This document shows positions 17,884 to 27,354 of a DNA stretch of 64,000 bases, piece by piece. Position 1 is the stretch's first letter; each line of letters opens with the position of its first letter. The stretch covers positions 7,378,001 to 7,442,000 of the forward strand of contig NZ_CP059399.1 of assembly GCF_013744875.1 (NCBI RefSeq). The letters are read 5' to 3'. The DNA is from Nocardia huaxiensis. Lineage in GTDB: Bacteria > Actinomycetota > Actinomycetes > Mycobacteriales > Mycobacteriaceae. A program made the translations under genes and the position numbers. The notes beneath the pieces are model-generated. The model ran no database searches and was not told where the DNA came from. It saw only the letters and a program-made list of their open reading frames with translations.

Positions 17884-17943
17884 CTACCGGCAGATCGAGG
17901 GGACGGCGCCGCGCGGCCTTCGACTGGGGGGTTCGCTACGCAT
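17884..17943 (-). CDS. Candidate 19-codon leader peptide upstream of mgtE
   Basis: ATG 17943 preceded by GAGGAGG with 8-nt spacing, then MRSEPPSRRPRGAVPSICR and TAG, ending 94 nt before mgtE on the same strand. The ribosome-binding site is among the strongest in the window, and the peptide contains an early Glu-Pro-Pro plus further prolines. Short leaders with acidic/proline segments near the N-terminus control Mg2+ transporter genes in other bacteria by ribosome stalling or destabilisation at low Mg2+. That this one does so is inference. The remaining 17944-18310 region holds promoters for the divergent two-component system and nothing else I recognise. Confidence 0.4.
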   Translation of the reverse strand: MRSEPPSRRPRGAVPSICR

Positions 17944-18310
17944 GCAACCCACCTCCTCGAAGCCGTCGTGCACCGAATACGTCACCCACCACCGGTGGGT
18001 GCGGCCATTGCGGGCGGACACGAATTCACCCGTCAACGACACAAAAAGCGTCCTCGTGCAGGATACATGCGCCTGCCAAGAACCGCCCATCGCCCCCGGC
18101 GCGCCCCGCGCGCCACGCCGGTACATGAATACCCGGCAAACCCCTCGACCCGACCGCCCCTTCCGTGAGAGGGTCGAACCCGGTTGTGCCGTCGAATGAT
18201 TCGCGACGCTCCGAGGAGTAGGAGCCCGCATAATTTTCAGATAATTTCCGGGTAATGCGGGGCCCGGAGGCATTGGGCACCTGCCCAGGATTGCCTTACG
18301 CTTCCGCTCC

Positions 18311-18976
18311 GTGCGTGTATTGGTTCTCGAGGATGACCAGCAACTTTGCCGTGAGGTCACCGATGGTTTGCGGTCGGCGGGGTTCGCTGTCGACCTGGCG
18401 CACGATATCGCCGACGCCGATTTCAAGATCGCTATCAATAGGTACGACTGCCTGGTGGTGGACCGCGGGCTGCCCGACGGAGACGGACTCGATCTGGTCG
18501 CCGGGGCGCGGGGCGCGGGCCATACCGTGCCCGCGCTCATGCTCACCGGGCGCGACGGGCTCGACGATCGGCTCAACGGGTTCGAGCAGGGCGCCGACGA
18601 CTATCTGACCAAGCCCTTCGCGCTGCCGGAGCTGGTGATGCGGGTGCGAGCGCTGTGCCGGCGCCAGCAGCAGCCGACCGCCTCGCGAATCGTATTGGGC
18701 GACATCGATGTCGACCTCATGCGGCGGCGGGTGACGCGCGGCGGCATCATGCTGACGCTCACGCCCAAGGAGTTCGCGGTGCTCGAACTCATGGCGACGC
18801 GGCGCGGGCAGGTGGTCACCCGCACCGAACTCATCGAATGCTGCTGGGACGAAATGGCCGAGCCCGCATCGAATGTCGTGGATGCGGTGGTCGCCAAGCT
18901 GCGGCGCAAACTGGGCGAGCCGTGCGTGATCGAGACGGTGCGCGGCACGGGATTCGTTATCGCGGAGGGCATGTGA
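18311..18976 (+). CDS. OmpR/PhoB-type response regulator
   Basis: A 221-residue transcription factor. Receiver domain residues 1-115: acidic pocket Asp8/Asp9, phospho-acceptor Asp51, Thr79 and Lys101. Winged-helix DNA-binding domain about 125-220, with TLTPKEFAVLELMATRRGQV and the C-terminal VRGTGFVI hairpin typical of the OmpR group. GTG start at 18311 with TACGCT 8 nt upstream, so possibly leaderless. Its TGA overlaps the GTG of the kinase gene by 4 nt, which marks them as a translationally coupled pair. The stimulus is unknown; proximity to divergent mgtE is suggestive only. Confidence 0.92.
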   Translation: MRVLVLEDDQQLCREVTDGLRSAGFAVDLAHDIADADFKIAINRYDCLVVDRGLPDGDGLDLVAGARGAGHTVPALMLTGRDGLDDRLNGFEQGADDYLTKPFALPELVMRVRALCRRQQQPTASRIVLGDIDVDLMRRRVTRGGIMLTLTPKEFAVLELMATRRGQVVTRTELIECCWDEMAEPASNVVDAVVAKLRRKLGEPCVIETVRGTGFVIAEGM

Positions 18977-20271
18977 GTTCGCATCGCTCCCCCGCGGTCG
19001 CACGTTTGCGGCGCGCCCGCTGGCTCATGACCGGCATGGTCACCGTCATCACCGCGACCGTGATCGCCGTCCTCGGCTATGTCGCGGCCTCGCTGGACAA
19101 CGAATCCCGCACGCGGGCAGTGGATTCGCGCATCGAGATGGTGGCGGGCGGCCTGGCTCGCGCCATCCAGGAGGACGGCAACGGCGCACTCGACCTGTCC
19201 ACCATCATCGACGACGATCTGGCCACCGGGTCCACGGCCGTGGTGATCGTCATGCGCAAGCCCGGCGAGCAGTGGAAGCAGGCGCACACCTACGAGCGCT
19301 CGCTCATGCCCAGCGACAACGACATCGCCACGCTCGCAACACAAGCCGAGGATCACTCCGACAACCTGATCTACACCCCGTCGCTGCGCGACAGCACCGC
19401 CATCACCGGCCGTGCGGTGCGGGTGGCGGCCGTCCCGGTGTACTGGAACGACTGGGACAACATCGTCATGATCCTGGCCGCCGAGGAACCCGTCGACGAT
19501 CCCGGCGCACACCTGAAACTGTTGTGGGCGTTGGGATTGGGTGGTCTGCTGTTCGTCGCGCTGGCCTCGGCCGCCGCGTACCTGATCGCGGGCAGCAGCC
19601 TCGGCCAGGCCCTGCGCATGCTCGACGAGCACGAGCAGTTCCTGGGCGACGCCGCGCACGAACTCCGCACTCCCCTCACCACGTTGAAGCTGCTCACCGA
19701 ATCGCATCCGAAACCCGACGAGGTGGAGCACACGCTGGCCGAGGCCCGCCGCCTCGCCGACCGGATGGCCCGTCTGGTCACCGGCCTGCTCGCGCGTGCC
19801 CGCCTGCAGACCGGCATCGCCGAACCCGAACGCACCCTGTTGCGCCTGGACCAGCTCGCCGAGGCCGTCGCCGAGGAATCCGGCGACCCGCGCATCGTCG
19901 TCACCGCGCACCCCAGCGTGGTGGTCGGCGACCCCAGCCTGCTGAGCCTGGCCATCCGGAACATGCTGGAAAACGGTCTGACACACGGTGCCGTCAACCG
20001 CACCGCACCCGTCGAGGTCCATATCGCCGAGGGCCGGGTCAGCGTGCGCGACCACGGTCCCGGCGTCGACCCGGTGATGTCGGCCAGCCCGTTCAATCGC
20101 GGCGCGGCGGGACGCACCGGGCGCAATGGCATCGGCCTGGCCCTGGTCGCCTGGGTCGCGCAAGCGCACGGCGGCAATGCCTCCATCGAACCGGCCGTCG
20201 GCGGCGGCACCATCGCCACCCTCTGGCTGCCACCCGCCGACATCACCGCGAACACTCCCGCCCGGGTGTAA
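18973..20271 (+). CDS. Membrane sensor histidine kinase
   Basis: A 432-residue partner of the upstream regulator. Transmembrane helix about 18-40, extracytoplasmic sensor about 41-180, second helix about 183-206. The dimerisation/phospho-acceptor box is AAHELRTPLTTLK with His229. ATPase domain: N box NMLENGLTHG (331-340), G1 box DHGPG (361-365), G2 box GIGLAL (387-392). The HAMP linker is very short or absent between helix 2 and the H box. Start GTG 18973 inside the regulator stop (GTGA). Two hairpins after the stop close the operon. Confidence 0.9.
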   Translation: MSSHRSPAVARLRRARWLMTGMVTVITATVIAVLGYVAASLDNESRTRAVDSRIEMVAGGLARAIQEDGNGALDLSTIIDDDLATGSTAVVIVMRKPGEQWKQAHTYERSLMPSDNDIATLATQAEDHSDNLIYTPSLRDSTAITGRAVRVAAVPVYWNDWDNIVMILAAEEPVDDPGAHLKLLWALGLGGLLFVALASAAAYLIAGSSLGQALRMLDEHEQFLGDAAHELRTPLTTLKLLTESHPKPDEVEHTLAEARRLADRMARLVTGLLARARLQTGIAEPERTLLRLDQLAEAVAEESGDPRIVVTAHPSVVVGDPSLLSLAIRNMLENGLTHGAVNRTAPVEVHIAEGRVSVRDHGPGVDPVMSASPFNRGAAGRTGRNGIGLALVAWVAQAHGGNASIEPAVGGGTIATLWLPPADITANTPARV

Positions 20272-20278
20272 CCGGCCC

Positions 20279-20365
20279 GGCCACCGCGCCGTGGGCGCGG
20301 TGGCCACGAGTGCCGGTTCCCGCGCACCGCACGGATTCGCGCACGAGGGGTCGCGAATCCGTGCG
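20279..20365 (+). terminator. Tandem hairpins after the two-component operon
   Basis: Two perfect stems in succession: 20279-20305 (GGCCACCGCGCC / GGCGCGGTGGCC, 3-nt loop) and 20328-20365 (CGCACGGATTCGCG / CGCGAATCCGTGCG, 10-nt loop). Neither is followed by a T run. They sit between the kinase stop and the next gene on the same strand. Confidence 0.6.
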
Positions 20366-20425
20366 ACAGCGCACCGGCCGCGGCTTCCCGCGGATTCATA
20401 GCGGAATCGGGCCCGGTGTGCTGAG

Positions 20426-21109
20426 GTGGGACGGGTGCGGCTGGAATCGCTGACAATGGTGCGGCACGGCGAGAGCACGGCGAATGCCGCGTTCACCGCC
20501 GCGATCCGTGCGAGCGCGGAGGAATTCGAGCGGGGCACAAGGGATCCCGACATCCCGCTCTCCGATCGCGGGCGCGCGCAAGCCGAGGCGGTAGGGGTCT
20601 GGCTCACCACCGTCCCCCGCCCCGATCTCGTCCTCAGCTCGCCCTATATCCGGGCCCGCGACACCGCCTCAATCGCCCTGCGCGCCATAGGCTCCCCACC
20701 CGCCCGCCAGGACGAGCGCCTGCGCGACCGCGAAATCGGAATCCTCGCCGGCCTCACCGCCCTCGGCATCCGCCGCCGCTACCCCCTCGAACACCGTGAA
20801 CGAGAACGCCTGGGCCGCTTCTACTATCGCCCACCCGGCGGCGAGTCCTACACCGACGTAGCCCTGCGCCTACGCACCCTCCTCCCCGAACTCGAAGGCC
20901 ACGTCCTGGCCTTCGCCCACGACAACATCGTCCTGCTCACCCGCTACATCCTCGCCAACCTCGACGAGCCCGCAGTCCTCCACCTCGAGTCCACCACCCC
21001 CATCGCCAACGCCTCGGTAACCCGCTGGGAGCGAACACCTTCCGGACTCGAACTCATCGCCTACAACGACACCGCGCACCTGAGGGCTCCCGAACCAGCC
21101 TCCGAGTGA
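20426..21109 (+). CDS. Histidine phosphatase superfamily protein
   Basis: A 227-residue phosphoglycerate-mutase-like protein. The phosphohistidine motif VRHGES is at residues 12-17 (RHG 13-15). The second arginine follows in SSPYIRARDT near 75, a catalytic acid in the RDREIG region near 100, and the C-terminal histidine in FAHDNIV near 170. Expected to be a cytosolic phosphomonoesterase of unknown substrate rather than a glycolytic mutase, judging from the divergent C-terminal half. GTG start at 20426; no strong ribosome-binding site is visible. Confidence 0.85.
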   Translation: MGRVRLESLTMVRHGESTANAAFTAAIRASAEEFERGTRDPDIPLSDRGRAQAEAVGVWLTTVPRPDLVLSSPYIRARDTASIALRAIGSPPARQDERLRDREIGILAGLTALGIRRRYPLEHRERERLGRFYYRPPGGESYTDVALRLRTLLPELEGHVLAFAHDNIVLLTRYILANLDEPAVLHLESTTPIANASVTRWERTPSGLELIAYNDTAHLRAPEPASE

Positions 21110-21135
21110 ATTCGCGCCCCTGCTGCCCGTGCTGA

Positions 21136-21319
21136 TCGGCTTCGAATACGCCCATCGTCGCTCTCACCTCCACTTCGGCGGGACCCGCGGTGTATCGCCC
21201 CGAGATCGACGTGAACGGTACGAAGACCCGAATCCTTTGCGATCAGATCTACACCGTGGACCCGTCTCGCCTGGGTGAGTTGAAGGGCGGGATCGCGGAT
21301 GTGCTCGCCGGAACGGTGG
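21136..21319 (+). pseudogene. Remnant of a MazF/PemK-like toxin gene
   Basis: The frame after a TGA at 21133-21135 reads PIVALTSTSAGPAVYRPEID and then TKTRILCDQIYTVDPSRLGE. This matches the MazF core, in which a T/S-rich strand is followed by an L-C-D-Q-I-x-T-V-D-x-S-R-L segment. The N-terminal MazF part (start, R-P loop) is missing and the C-terminus runs into the antisense end of the DUF2332 gene. I read it as a truncated relic of a toxin-antitoxin locus. No antitoxin was seen nearby. Confidence 0.45.
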
Positions 21320-22357
21320 TCATCGGCCTTCCGGCGTGCGAGGCGGGAACCAGTCGAGGGTTTGGCCATGGTGGCCCGCATAGGCCGCTGGTACGCCATC
21401 CAGCGCGGTGACGAAGTGGCGGCGGTCGGGTGGATGTGGGACGGCCGCGGGGTCCACGGGGAGGACCCCCGGGCCCTCATTGGTTATCCAGTGACAGGGC
21501 AGCTTTCGAATCACTGATTGGAATCTCTCGCGGTCGGCGGTGCCGAGGTAGCTCAGGACGGCGCTCCCGAAAACTATGACAGGGATATCCTTCGGGGCCG
21601 CGTCCACCAGCTCGGCGAGGGTGTCGTTGAGATGACCGGTGACCAGGTGCGGCGGGTCGAGCCGGGCAATCGCCGCAGCATTCCGCAAGCGCTCCAGTCG
21701 ATTCCGCTGCTCCGGCCAGACCAGGGATTCGAGCCAGCGCATCGAGTCCGGGTCCGCCACATCGAGGGGATTCAGATCGACACCGGCGCGATGTACCACC
21801 TGCGGCAGGCTCGTCGGCAACGGTGGCGCGCCGGAAGTGGTGCAGGGCAGCACCACCGGTGATCTACCGTCAGCGGGATCGAGAACCGGCTGGTCGTCGT
21901 AGCGGTAGCTGTAGCGGTCGGGGTAGAGGCACAGACCGGCGGAGGCGCCGAACTCGATCAGGGCGATCGGGGTGTCCCCGAAGCGAGCCAGCAACGGCAA
22001 AAGCGTTGCACAGCGCCCGGATTCATTGGTCTGAGTACTGTGGCTCATCGCGACATCACGGATGTCAGGCCACCGGGCGATCACGAAATCCTTGAACTCG
22101 TCGAACGCGGACGGCGAGACGCCGAGGTAGCGGGCGGCCCCGAAGACCAGATTGGGTTGCCGCTTCCGGTAGGGCAACTCATCGATCAATGCGAGAAGCT
22201 CTGCGTCCGAGGCTATTCCGAGCGCCCACCGCTCATAACACGGCGAGTATCCACGCACCTCGTTGACGGCGAATACCTGATACCGCTCCGACGTCTCCAC
22301 AACAGCCCCCGCCCCCTTGCGGCTCAGTTTCGCGGCTCCGATGAGCTCGGGATCCAT
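21320..22357 (-). CDS. DUF2332 family protein
   Basis: A 345-residue cytosolic protein. It shows the DUF2332 pattern: ALIEFGASAGLCLYPDRYSY near residues 125-145, then GVDLNPLDVADPDSMRWLE near 200, and WPEQRNRLERL. The E-x-G-A-S-A-G-L segment looks like a nucleotide or SAM-binding loop of a methyltransferase-type fold, but no activity is established for the family. ATG 22357 is chosen because GGAGGGG sits 5 nt upstream. The gene starts inside the end of the DJ-1/PfpI gene (34-nt overlap), so they form an operon. Confidence 0.8.
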   Translation of the reverse strand: MDPELIGAAKLSRKGAGAVVETSERYQVFAVNEVRGYSPCYERWALGIASDAELLALIDELPYRKRQPNLVFGAARYLGVSPSAFDEFKDFVIARWPDIRDVAMSHSTQTNESGRCATLLPLLARFGDTPIALIEFGASAGLCLYPDRYSYRYDDQPVLDPADGRSPVVLPCTTSGAPPLPTSLPQVVHRAGVDLNPLDVADPDSMRWLESLVWPEQRNRLERLRNAAAIARLDPPHLVTGHLNDTLAELVDAAPKDIPVIVFGSAVLSYLGTADRERFQSVIRKLPCHWITNEGPGVLPVDPAAVPHPPDRRHFVTALDGVPAAYAGHHGQTLDWFPPRTPEGR

Positions 22358-22980
22358 TCTTGCCCCTCCGGCCAGGCGGTGTCTGCTGGGGGTTCGGGGT
22401 CGTATTGGATGCCGCGGCGGACCCAGCGGGCTCGGTCGGTGCCTGCCAGGCGTTGGAGGAGGTGGAGGGACATGTCTATGCCTGCGGAGACGCCTGCTGA
22501 GGTGATGATGTCGCCGGAGTCCACGAAGCGGTCGTGGGGGCGGATGTCGATGGTGGGGTCGAGGTGGGCCAGGACGTCGAGGGACAGCCAGTGGGTGGTG
22601 GCGGGGCGGTTGGCCAGGAGGCCGGCGGCGGCCAGGACCAGGGCGCCGGTGCAGACGCTGGTGATCAACGGGATTCGTGGGCGTTCGGCTTGCAGCCAGG
22701 CCAGCATGGACTCGTCGTGGACGAGGGGGCGGGTGCCGAGGCCGCCGGGGAAGAGGAGGACGTCCATATCGGGGACGGTGCCGAAGGAGTAGTCGGGGGT
22801 TACGCGCAGGCCCTTGGCGCATTGGAGGGGGAGGCCGTCGCGGGAGAAGGTGAAGATCTCCCAGCCGTCCTGGGGGCAGGTCAGGGTCCAGAAGGCGAGG
22901 ACTTCCCAGGGGCCGGTGAAATCCAGTTCTTCGACGCCGGGGAAGAGCAGTACACCGATCTTGCGCGTCCGGTCAGCCAT
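22324..22980 (-). CDS. DJ-1/PfpI-family protein (isonitrile hydratase-like)
   Basis: A 218-residue class I glutamine-amidotransferase-fold protein. KIGVLLFPGVEELDFTGPWE places the conserved acidic residue at Glu18. The nucleophile elbow is ITSVCTGALVLAAAG, Cys110. THWLSLDVL follows with a His near 129, and SAGVSAGIDMSLHLL near 165 is the helix seen in the isonitrile-hydratase/transcription-regulator N-domain group. There is no AraC helix-turn-helix after it, so it is the stand-alone form. Function is uncertain; enzymatic hydration or a stress role are both possible. Confidence 0.85.
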   Translation of the reverse strand: MADRTRKIGVLLFPGVEELDFTGPWEVLAFWTLTCPQDGWEIFTFSRDGLPLQCAKGLRVTPDYSFGTVPDMDVLLFPGGLGTRPLVHDESMLAWLQAERPRIPLITSVCTGALVLAAAGLLANRPATTHWLSLDVLAHLDPTIDIRPHDRFVDSGDIITSAGVSAGIDMSLHLLQRLAGTDRARWVRRGIQYDPEPPADTAWPEGQEWIPSSSEPRN

Positions 22981-23032
22981 GATGTCGATCGTGCCATCGG
23001 TGGCGGCGATCGTGGGGAGGGCCGCGGTCGTG

Positions 23033-24571
23033 TTACGCGCAGGCCGGGGACTGTTCGCCGAGACCGGCCAGCTGCAGGCAGACCCAGGCGTTGCTCAAAC
23101 GCCAGGCGCCGTCCACGGGAACCAGGGTGACGATCATGGGGGCCGGGCCCGCGGGTGAGGTGGCGGTCGTGACGACCCGCAGCCGACCGGCGCCTTCGAC
23201 GGTCTTCACGACGTTCACCGTGGTCGCGTATTTGACGTAACCGCGGGCCAGCGTGGTGAGCAACTCGGGATCCTTCTCGTCACCCTGGACCCGAAGTTGC
23301 TTGGCGGAGACGGGAACTGCCGGATCCAGCGCCTGATCGAGCTGGGAATCCAGGTCGGCGGGCGCGGGAATCGCGGGCAGTGGCGCGGCGGCGGTGACCT
23401 CCCGATCCGGGAACGTATCCGGATACAGCGCATCCGCCAGCTCCCACCAGATCGACCCGGCGGTGACGGGCAGCAGCGCCCCGTACAGCGGCGTGTTCTG
23501 GTTCACCGTGACCGCGATGCTGACCTTGCGGTCCGGCTGATGGAACGCCATCGCCGAGTAGCCGAGCACGCTGCCCCCGTGACCGAGCCAGGTGCCCTCG
23601 CGCTGCAAGCCCAGACCGTAGTCCAGCGGCGCACCGAAAGCGGTTCCGGTGACGAAAGTCGTTCGGGCCTGCTGAGTTTCGGGTCGCAGCAGGTAACCCT
23701 GCGCGAGCGGCCGCGCATAGTCGGCGAGGTCGGTGACGGTGGCGGTGAGCGAACCCGCCGCACCCCAGAGGGCCGGCGGCGTGCGCTCGGTGACCTCGGT
23801 GCGGACGTCATCGACGAAACCGTAGCCGCGGCTGCTCGGTCCGGACAGGCTCGCGTCGCCGGGATACTCCGTGGCCGTGAGCCCGTATTCGCCTGCGAGA
23901 CTGTTGATCACGTCGCGCACCGGCCGGCCGGTGACCTTCTCCAGCACCAGGCCGAGCAGAACGTACTCCGAATTCGAGTAGTCGGTCGCGGTATCGGGTT
24001 GCTTCGCCTGCTCGGGATGGGATCGGATGACGCGCAGCGTGTCCTCGACCGTCCACGGCCGATCGGGCACATGCGCATCCAACTGCGGCCGGAATTCCGG
24101 ATCGCGCGAATAGTCGTGGACGCCGCCGCGCATGGCCAACAGCTGACGCAGAGTGATGATGTCCCCGTTGGGGATTCCGTCCACATACCCGCTCAGGTGA
24201 TCGTCGAGCGACAGCCTGCCCTCCTCGGCGAGCCGCAGGACCGCGGTGGCGGTGAAGGTCTTGGTGATGCTGCCGACCCGGTAGCGATCACGAACATCGG
24301 CTCGGCGACCGGTCTCGGCGTCGGCGAAACCATAGGCGCGGCTGAAGGTTCCGCGCTCGGGGTCGATGATCGACACCGCCGCGCCGGGAATCAGCCCGGC
24401 GTCGATCCCGGACTGCATGATCCGGTCGATGGTGGCGATCACGTCCACCGGAAAAGCTTTGGCGGGCACGCGATTCGTCGCGCCGCAGCCGGTCACGAGC
24501 ACCAGCGCGGCCAGGACCAGCAGCAACCCGGCTCGTCGAATGCGCACGCCGAAGTCGTTGAGCGCAGCCAC
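23033..24571 (-). CDS. Serine hydrolase lipoprotein, beta-lactamase/DD-peptidase fold
   Basis: A 512-residue exported protein. The lipobox LVTGC places Cys29 for lipidation. The class C beta-lactamase/DD-peptidase domain follows: SITK (Ser101-x-x-Lys104), DYSNSEY (Tyr199-Ser-Asn201) and GHGGSV (His332-Gly-Gly). After the catalytic domain a C-terminal region (about 400-512) carries extra strands of unknown role. It acts on the outer face of the membrane; physiological substrate unknown (peptidoglycan peptide or ester). GTG 24571 is preferred with GGAGG 5 nt upstream. The frame opens at 24625. Confidence 0.85.
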   Translation of the reverse strand: MAALNDFGVRIRRAGLLLVLAALVLVTGCGATNRVPAKAFPVDVIATIDRIMQSGIDAGLIPGAAVSIIDPERGTFSRAYGFADAETGRRADVRDRYRVGSITKTFTATAVLRLAEEGRLSLDDHLSGYVDGIPNGDIITLRQLLAMRGGVHDYSRDPEFRPQLDAHVPDRPWTVEDTLRVIRSHPEQAKQPDTATDYSNSEYVLLGLVLEKVTGRPVRDVINSLAGEYGLTATEYPGDASLSGPSSRGYGFVDDVRTEVTERTPPALWGAAGSLTATVTDLADYARPLAQGYLLRPETQQARTTFVTGTAFGAPLDYGLGLQREGTWLGHGGSVLGYSAMAFHQPDRKVSIAVTVNQNTPLYGALLPVTAGSIWWELADALYPDTFPDREVTAAAPLPAIPAPADLDSQLDQALDPAVPVSAKQLRVQGDEKDPELLTTLARGYVKYATTVNVVKTVEGAGRLRVVTTATSPAGPAPMIVTLVPVDGAWRLSNAWVCLQLAGLGEQSPACA

Positions 24572-24631
24572 AATCCCCTCCACTCCCCCGCCGAAGCTCA
24601 GCCGCTGCCCCGGCACTACTCGCACAATAGC

Positions 24632-24665
24632 AAGGGGCGCCCCCGGCGAACCGGGAGCGCCCCTT
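24632..24665 (-). terminator. Hairpin after nrdE
   Basis: A 15-bp stem with one mismatch (AAGGGGCGCCCCCGG / CCGGGAGCGCCCCTT) and a CGAA loop, 12 bases beyond the nrdE stop and before the serine hydrolase gene on the same strand. No T run, but very stable. Confidence 0.65.
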
Positions 24666-24677
24666 ACGACAGGCTCG

Positions 24678-26861
24678 TCAGAGCATGCAGCTCACGCAAC
24701 CCTCGACTTCGGTTCCCTCCAAAGCCATCTGGCGGATGCGGATGTAGTACAGCGTCTTGATGCCCTTGCGCCAGGCGTAGATCTGGGCGCGGTTGACATC
24801 GCGGGTGGTGGCACTGTCCTTGAAGAACAAGGTCAGCGAAAGACCCTGGTCCACATGCTGTGTCGCGGCCGCGTAGGTGTCGATGACCTTCTCGTAGCCG
24901 ATGTCGTAGGCGTCCTCGAAGTATTCGAGATTGTCGTTGGTCAGGTAGGGGGCCGGGTAGTAGACGCGGCCGATCTTGCCTTCCTTGCGGATCTCGATCT
25001 TGGAGGCGATCGGGTGGATCGAGCTGGTCGAGTGGTTGATGTAGGAGATCGACCCGGTCGGCGGCACGGCCTGCAGGTTCTGGTTGTAGATGCCGTACTG
25101 CATGACCGACGCCTTCAGCTCACGCCAGTCGTCCTGGGTGGGGATGTGCACGCCCGCGTCGGCGAAGATCTCGCGCACGCGTTCGGTCTGCGGCTCCCAC
25201 ACCTGCTCGGTGTACTTGTCGAAGTACTCGCCCGAGGCGTACTTGGACTCCGGGAAGCCGCCGAAGTACGAACCGCGTTCCTTGGCAATGAGATTCGACG
25301 CCCGCACCGCGTGGTAGGCCACGGTGTAGAAGTAGATGTTGGTGAAGTCGATGCCCTCTTCGGAACCGTAGAAGACCCGCTCGCGCGCCAGGTAGCCGTG
25401 CAGGTTCATCTGCCCCAGGCCGATGGCGTGGGATTCGTTGTTGCCCTGCTCGATCGACGGCACCGAGTAGATGTGCGTCTGATCCGACACCGCGGTCAAA
25501 GCCCGAATCGCGGTCTCCACGGTCTTGCCGAAGTCCGGCGAATCCATGGACTTGGCGATGTTCAAGGACCCGAGGTTGCACGAGATGTCCTTGCCCACCT
25601 TGGCGTAGGACAGGTCGTCGTTGAACTCCGACGGCGTGGACACCTGCAGGATCTCCGAGCACAGGTTGGAGTGCGTGATCTTGCCGGCGATCGGGTTGGC
25701 GCGGTTCACGGTGTCCTCGTACATGATGTACGGGTAACCGGATTCGAACTGCAGCTCGGCGATGGTCTGGAAGAACTCGCGCGCCTTGATCTTCGACTTG
25801 CGAATCCGCTTGTCGTCGACCATCTCGTAGTACTTCTCGGTGACATTGATGTCGGCGAACGGCACGCCGTAGATGCGCTCCACGTCGTACGGCGAGAACA
25901 GGTACATGTCCTCGTTCTTCTTCGCCAGCTCGAAGGTGATGTCCGGGATCACCACGCCGAGCGACAGCGTCTTGATGCGGATCTTCTCGTCCGCGTTCTC
26001 GCGCTTGGTGTCGAGGAAGCGGTAGATGTCGGGATGGTGGGCGTGCAGGTACACCGCGCCCGCGCCCTGGCGCGCACCCAGCTGGTTGGCGTAGGAGAAC
26101 GAGTCCTCCAGCAGCTTCATGATCGGGATGACGCCCGAGGACTGGTTCTCGATCTTCTTGATCGGCGCGCCGTGCTCGCGAATATTGCTGAGCAGCAAGG
26201 CCACGCCGCCGCCGCGCTTGGACAGCTGCAGGGCGGAGTTGATGGAGCGCCCGATGGACTCCATATTGTCCTCGATGCGCAGCAGGAAGCAGGACACGGG
26301 CTCGCCGCGCTGCTTCTTGCCGGAGTTGAGGAAGGTCGGGGTGGCGGGCTGGAAGCGCCCGTCCATGATCTCTTCGACGAGTTCGCGGGCCAGCTTCTCG
26401 TCACCGGCGGCCAGGGTCAGCGACACCAGGCAGACGCGGTCCTCGAAGCGCTCCAGGTAGCGCTTGCCGTCGAAGGTCTTGAGCGTGTAGCTCGTGTAGT
26501 ACTTGAACGCGCCGAGGAAGGTCGGGAACCGGAACTTCTTGGCGTACGCCTGCTTGAACAGCGACTTGATGAACTCGAACGAGTACTGGTCGAGAACCTC
26601 TGCCTCGTAGTAGTTCTCGCGCACCAGGTAGTCGAGCTTCTCCTGCAGATTGTGGAAGAAGACCGTGTTCTGGTTGACGTGCTGCAGGAAGTACTGGTGC
26701 GCGGCCTCGCGGTCCTTGTCGAACTGGATCTCGCCATTGGGGCCGTACAGGTTCAGCATCGCGTTGAGCGCGTGGTAGTCCATCCCCGCGGTGCTGGAGT
26801 CGCCGCTCACGGGGCGCTCTACGCGGGCAGTCTTTCCGACCGGTGCTGTAGTCGTTGCCAA
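24678..26861 (-). CDS. nrdE: Class Ib ribonucleotide reductase alpha subunit
   Basis: A 727-residue catalytic subunit reducing NDPs to dNDPs. Active-site cysteines: Cys191 and Cys428 (redox pair, VSCFLL and ISCNLG), and the thiyl-radical Cys401 in SNLCSE with Asn399 and Glu403. The C-terminal relay pair is EGCVSCML, Cys722 and Cys725, which NrdH re-reduces. The short N-terminus lacks an ATP cone, as in class Ib. Start TTG 26861 is the longest plausible start and overlaps nrdI by 43 nt. Alternative GTG codons lie a few residues inside, and the first 20 residues are not conserved in the family. Last gene of nrdH-nrdI-nrdE. Confidence 0.94.
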   Translation of the reverse strand: MATTTAPVGKTARVERPVSGDSSTAGMDYHALNAMLNLYGPNGEIQFDKDREAAHQYFLQHVNQNTVFFHNLQEKLDYLVRENYYEAEVLDQYSFEFIKSLFKQAYAKKFRFPTFLGAFKYYTSYTLKTFDGKRYLERFEDRVCLVSLTLAAGDEKLARELVEEIMDGRFQPATPTFLNSGKKQRGEPVSCFLLRIEDNMESIGRSINSALQLSKRGGGVALLLSNIREHGAPIKKIENQSSGVIPIMKLLEDSFSYANQLGARQGAGAVYLHAHHPDIYRFLDTKRENADEKIRIKTLSLGVVIPDITFELAKKNEDMYLFSPYDVERIYGVPFADINVTEKYYEMVDDKRIRKSKIKAREFFQTIAELQFESGYPYIMYEDTVNRANPIAGKITHSNLCSEILQVSTPSEFNDDLSYAKVGKDISCNLGSLNIAKSMDSPDFGKTVETAIRALTAVSDQTHIYSVPSIEQGNNESHAIGLGQMNLHGYLARERVFYGSEEGIDFTNIYFYTVAYHAVRASNLIAKERGSYFGGFPESKYASGEYFDKYTEQVWEPQTERVREIFADAGVHIPTQDDWRELKASVMQYGIYNQNLQAVPPTGSISYINHSTSSIHPIASKIEIRKEGKIGRVYYPAPYLTNDNLEYFEDAYDIGYEKVIDTYAAATQHVDQGLSLTLFFKDSATTRDVNRAQIYAWRKGIKTLYYIRIRQMALEGTEVEGCVSCML

Positions 26862-27280
26862 AACAATCCCAATCCCTCTCGGACGCGCTCGACGTCCTCG
26901 GCAGTTCCCATGAGTTCGAAGCGATACAGGTACGGGACCCCTGTTTTGCGCGAGATGACTTCTCCCGCATAGCAGTACGTATCGCCGAAGTTCGTATTGC
27001 CGGCCGCGATCACGCCCCGCAGCAGTGCGCGGTTGTGGGGATCGTTGAGGAATTTGGCCACCTGACGGGGCACGAATTCCTTCTCGGACCGCTGACCACC
27101 CAGAACGTGCTTACCGCCGCCGTAGGTGGGGACGATAAGCACGTAGGGGTGGTCGACGCGAAGTGAGTCGGCAGTATGAAGCGGTATGCGGACGGCGGGG
27201 ACTCCCAGCCGTTCCACGAAGCGGTGCGTGTTCTCCGAAGCGCTCGAGAAGTAGACGAGATTCGGTGTCTCAGTGGACAT
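26819..27280 (-). CDS. nrdI: Flavodoxin-like NrdI, activator of NrdF
   Basis: A 153-residue flavodoxin-fold protein supplying oxidant for assembling the manganese-tyrosyl radical cofactor of NrdF. FMN-binding landmarks: [18 protein letters not shown] at the N-terminus (phosphate loop) and [17 protein letters not shown] near residue 90. Start ATG 27280 with GGAG 9 nt upstream; ATG codons at 27289 and 27295 are in frame but too close to the GGAG. It overlaps nrdE by 43 nt and follows nrdH after 74 nt. Confidence 0.92.
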   Translation of the reverse strand: MSTETPNLVYFSSASENTHRFVERLGVPAVRIPLHTADSLRVDHPYVLIVPTYGGGKHVLGGQRSEKEFVPRQVAKFLNDPHNRALLRGVIAAGNTNFGDTYCYAGEVISRKTGVPYLYRFELMGTAEDVERVREGLGLFWQRLQHRSERLPA

Positions 27281-27354
27281 CTCGGTCATCTCCATCCTGT
27301 CGGGCTCGGACAACCTGCGAGGCGGCTGACTCTCGATCAGCTGCTTCGCGTCGC

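Noticed and set aside
17791..18310. M-box magnesium riboswitch upstream of mgtE
   Set aside because: Looked for the conserved M-box core and found no convincing match; only the leader ORF stands out. A covariance-model search would settle it.
24366..26972. 868-codon open frame antisense to nrdE
   Set aside because: Mirror of the catalytic subunit gene; no protein-like motifs.
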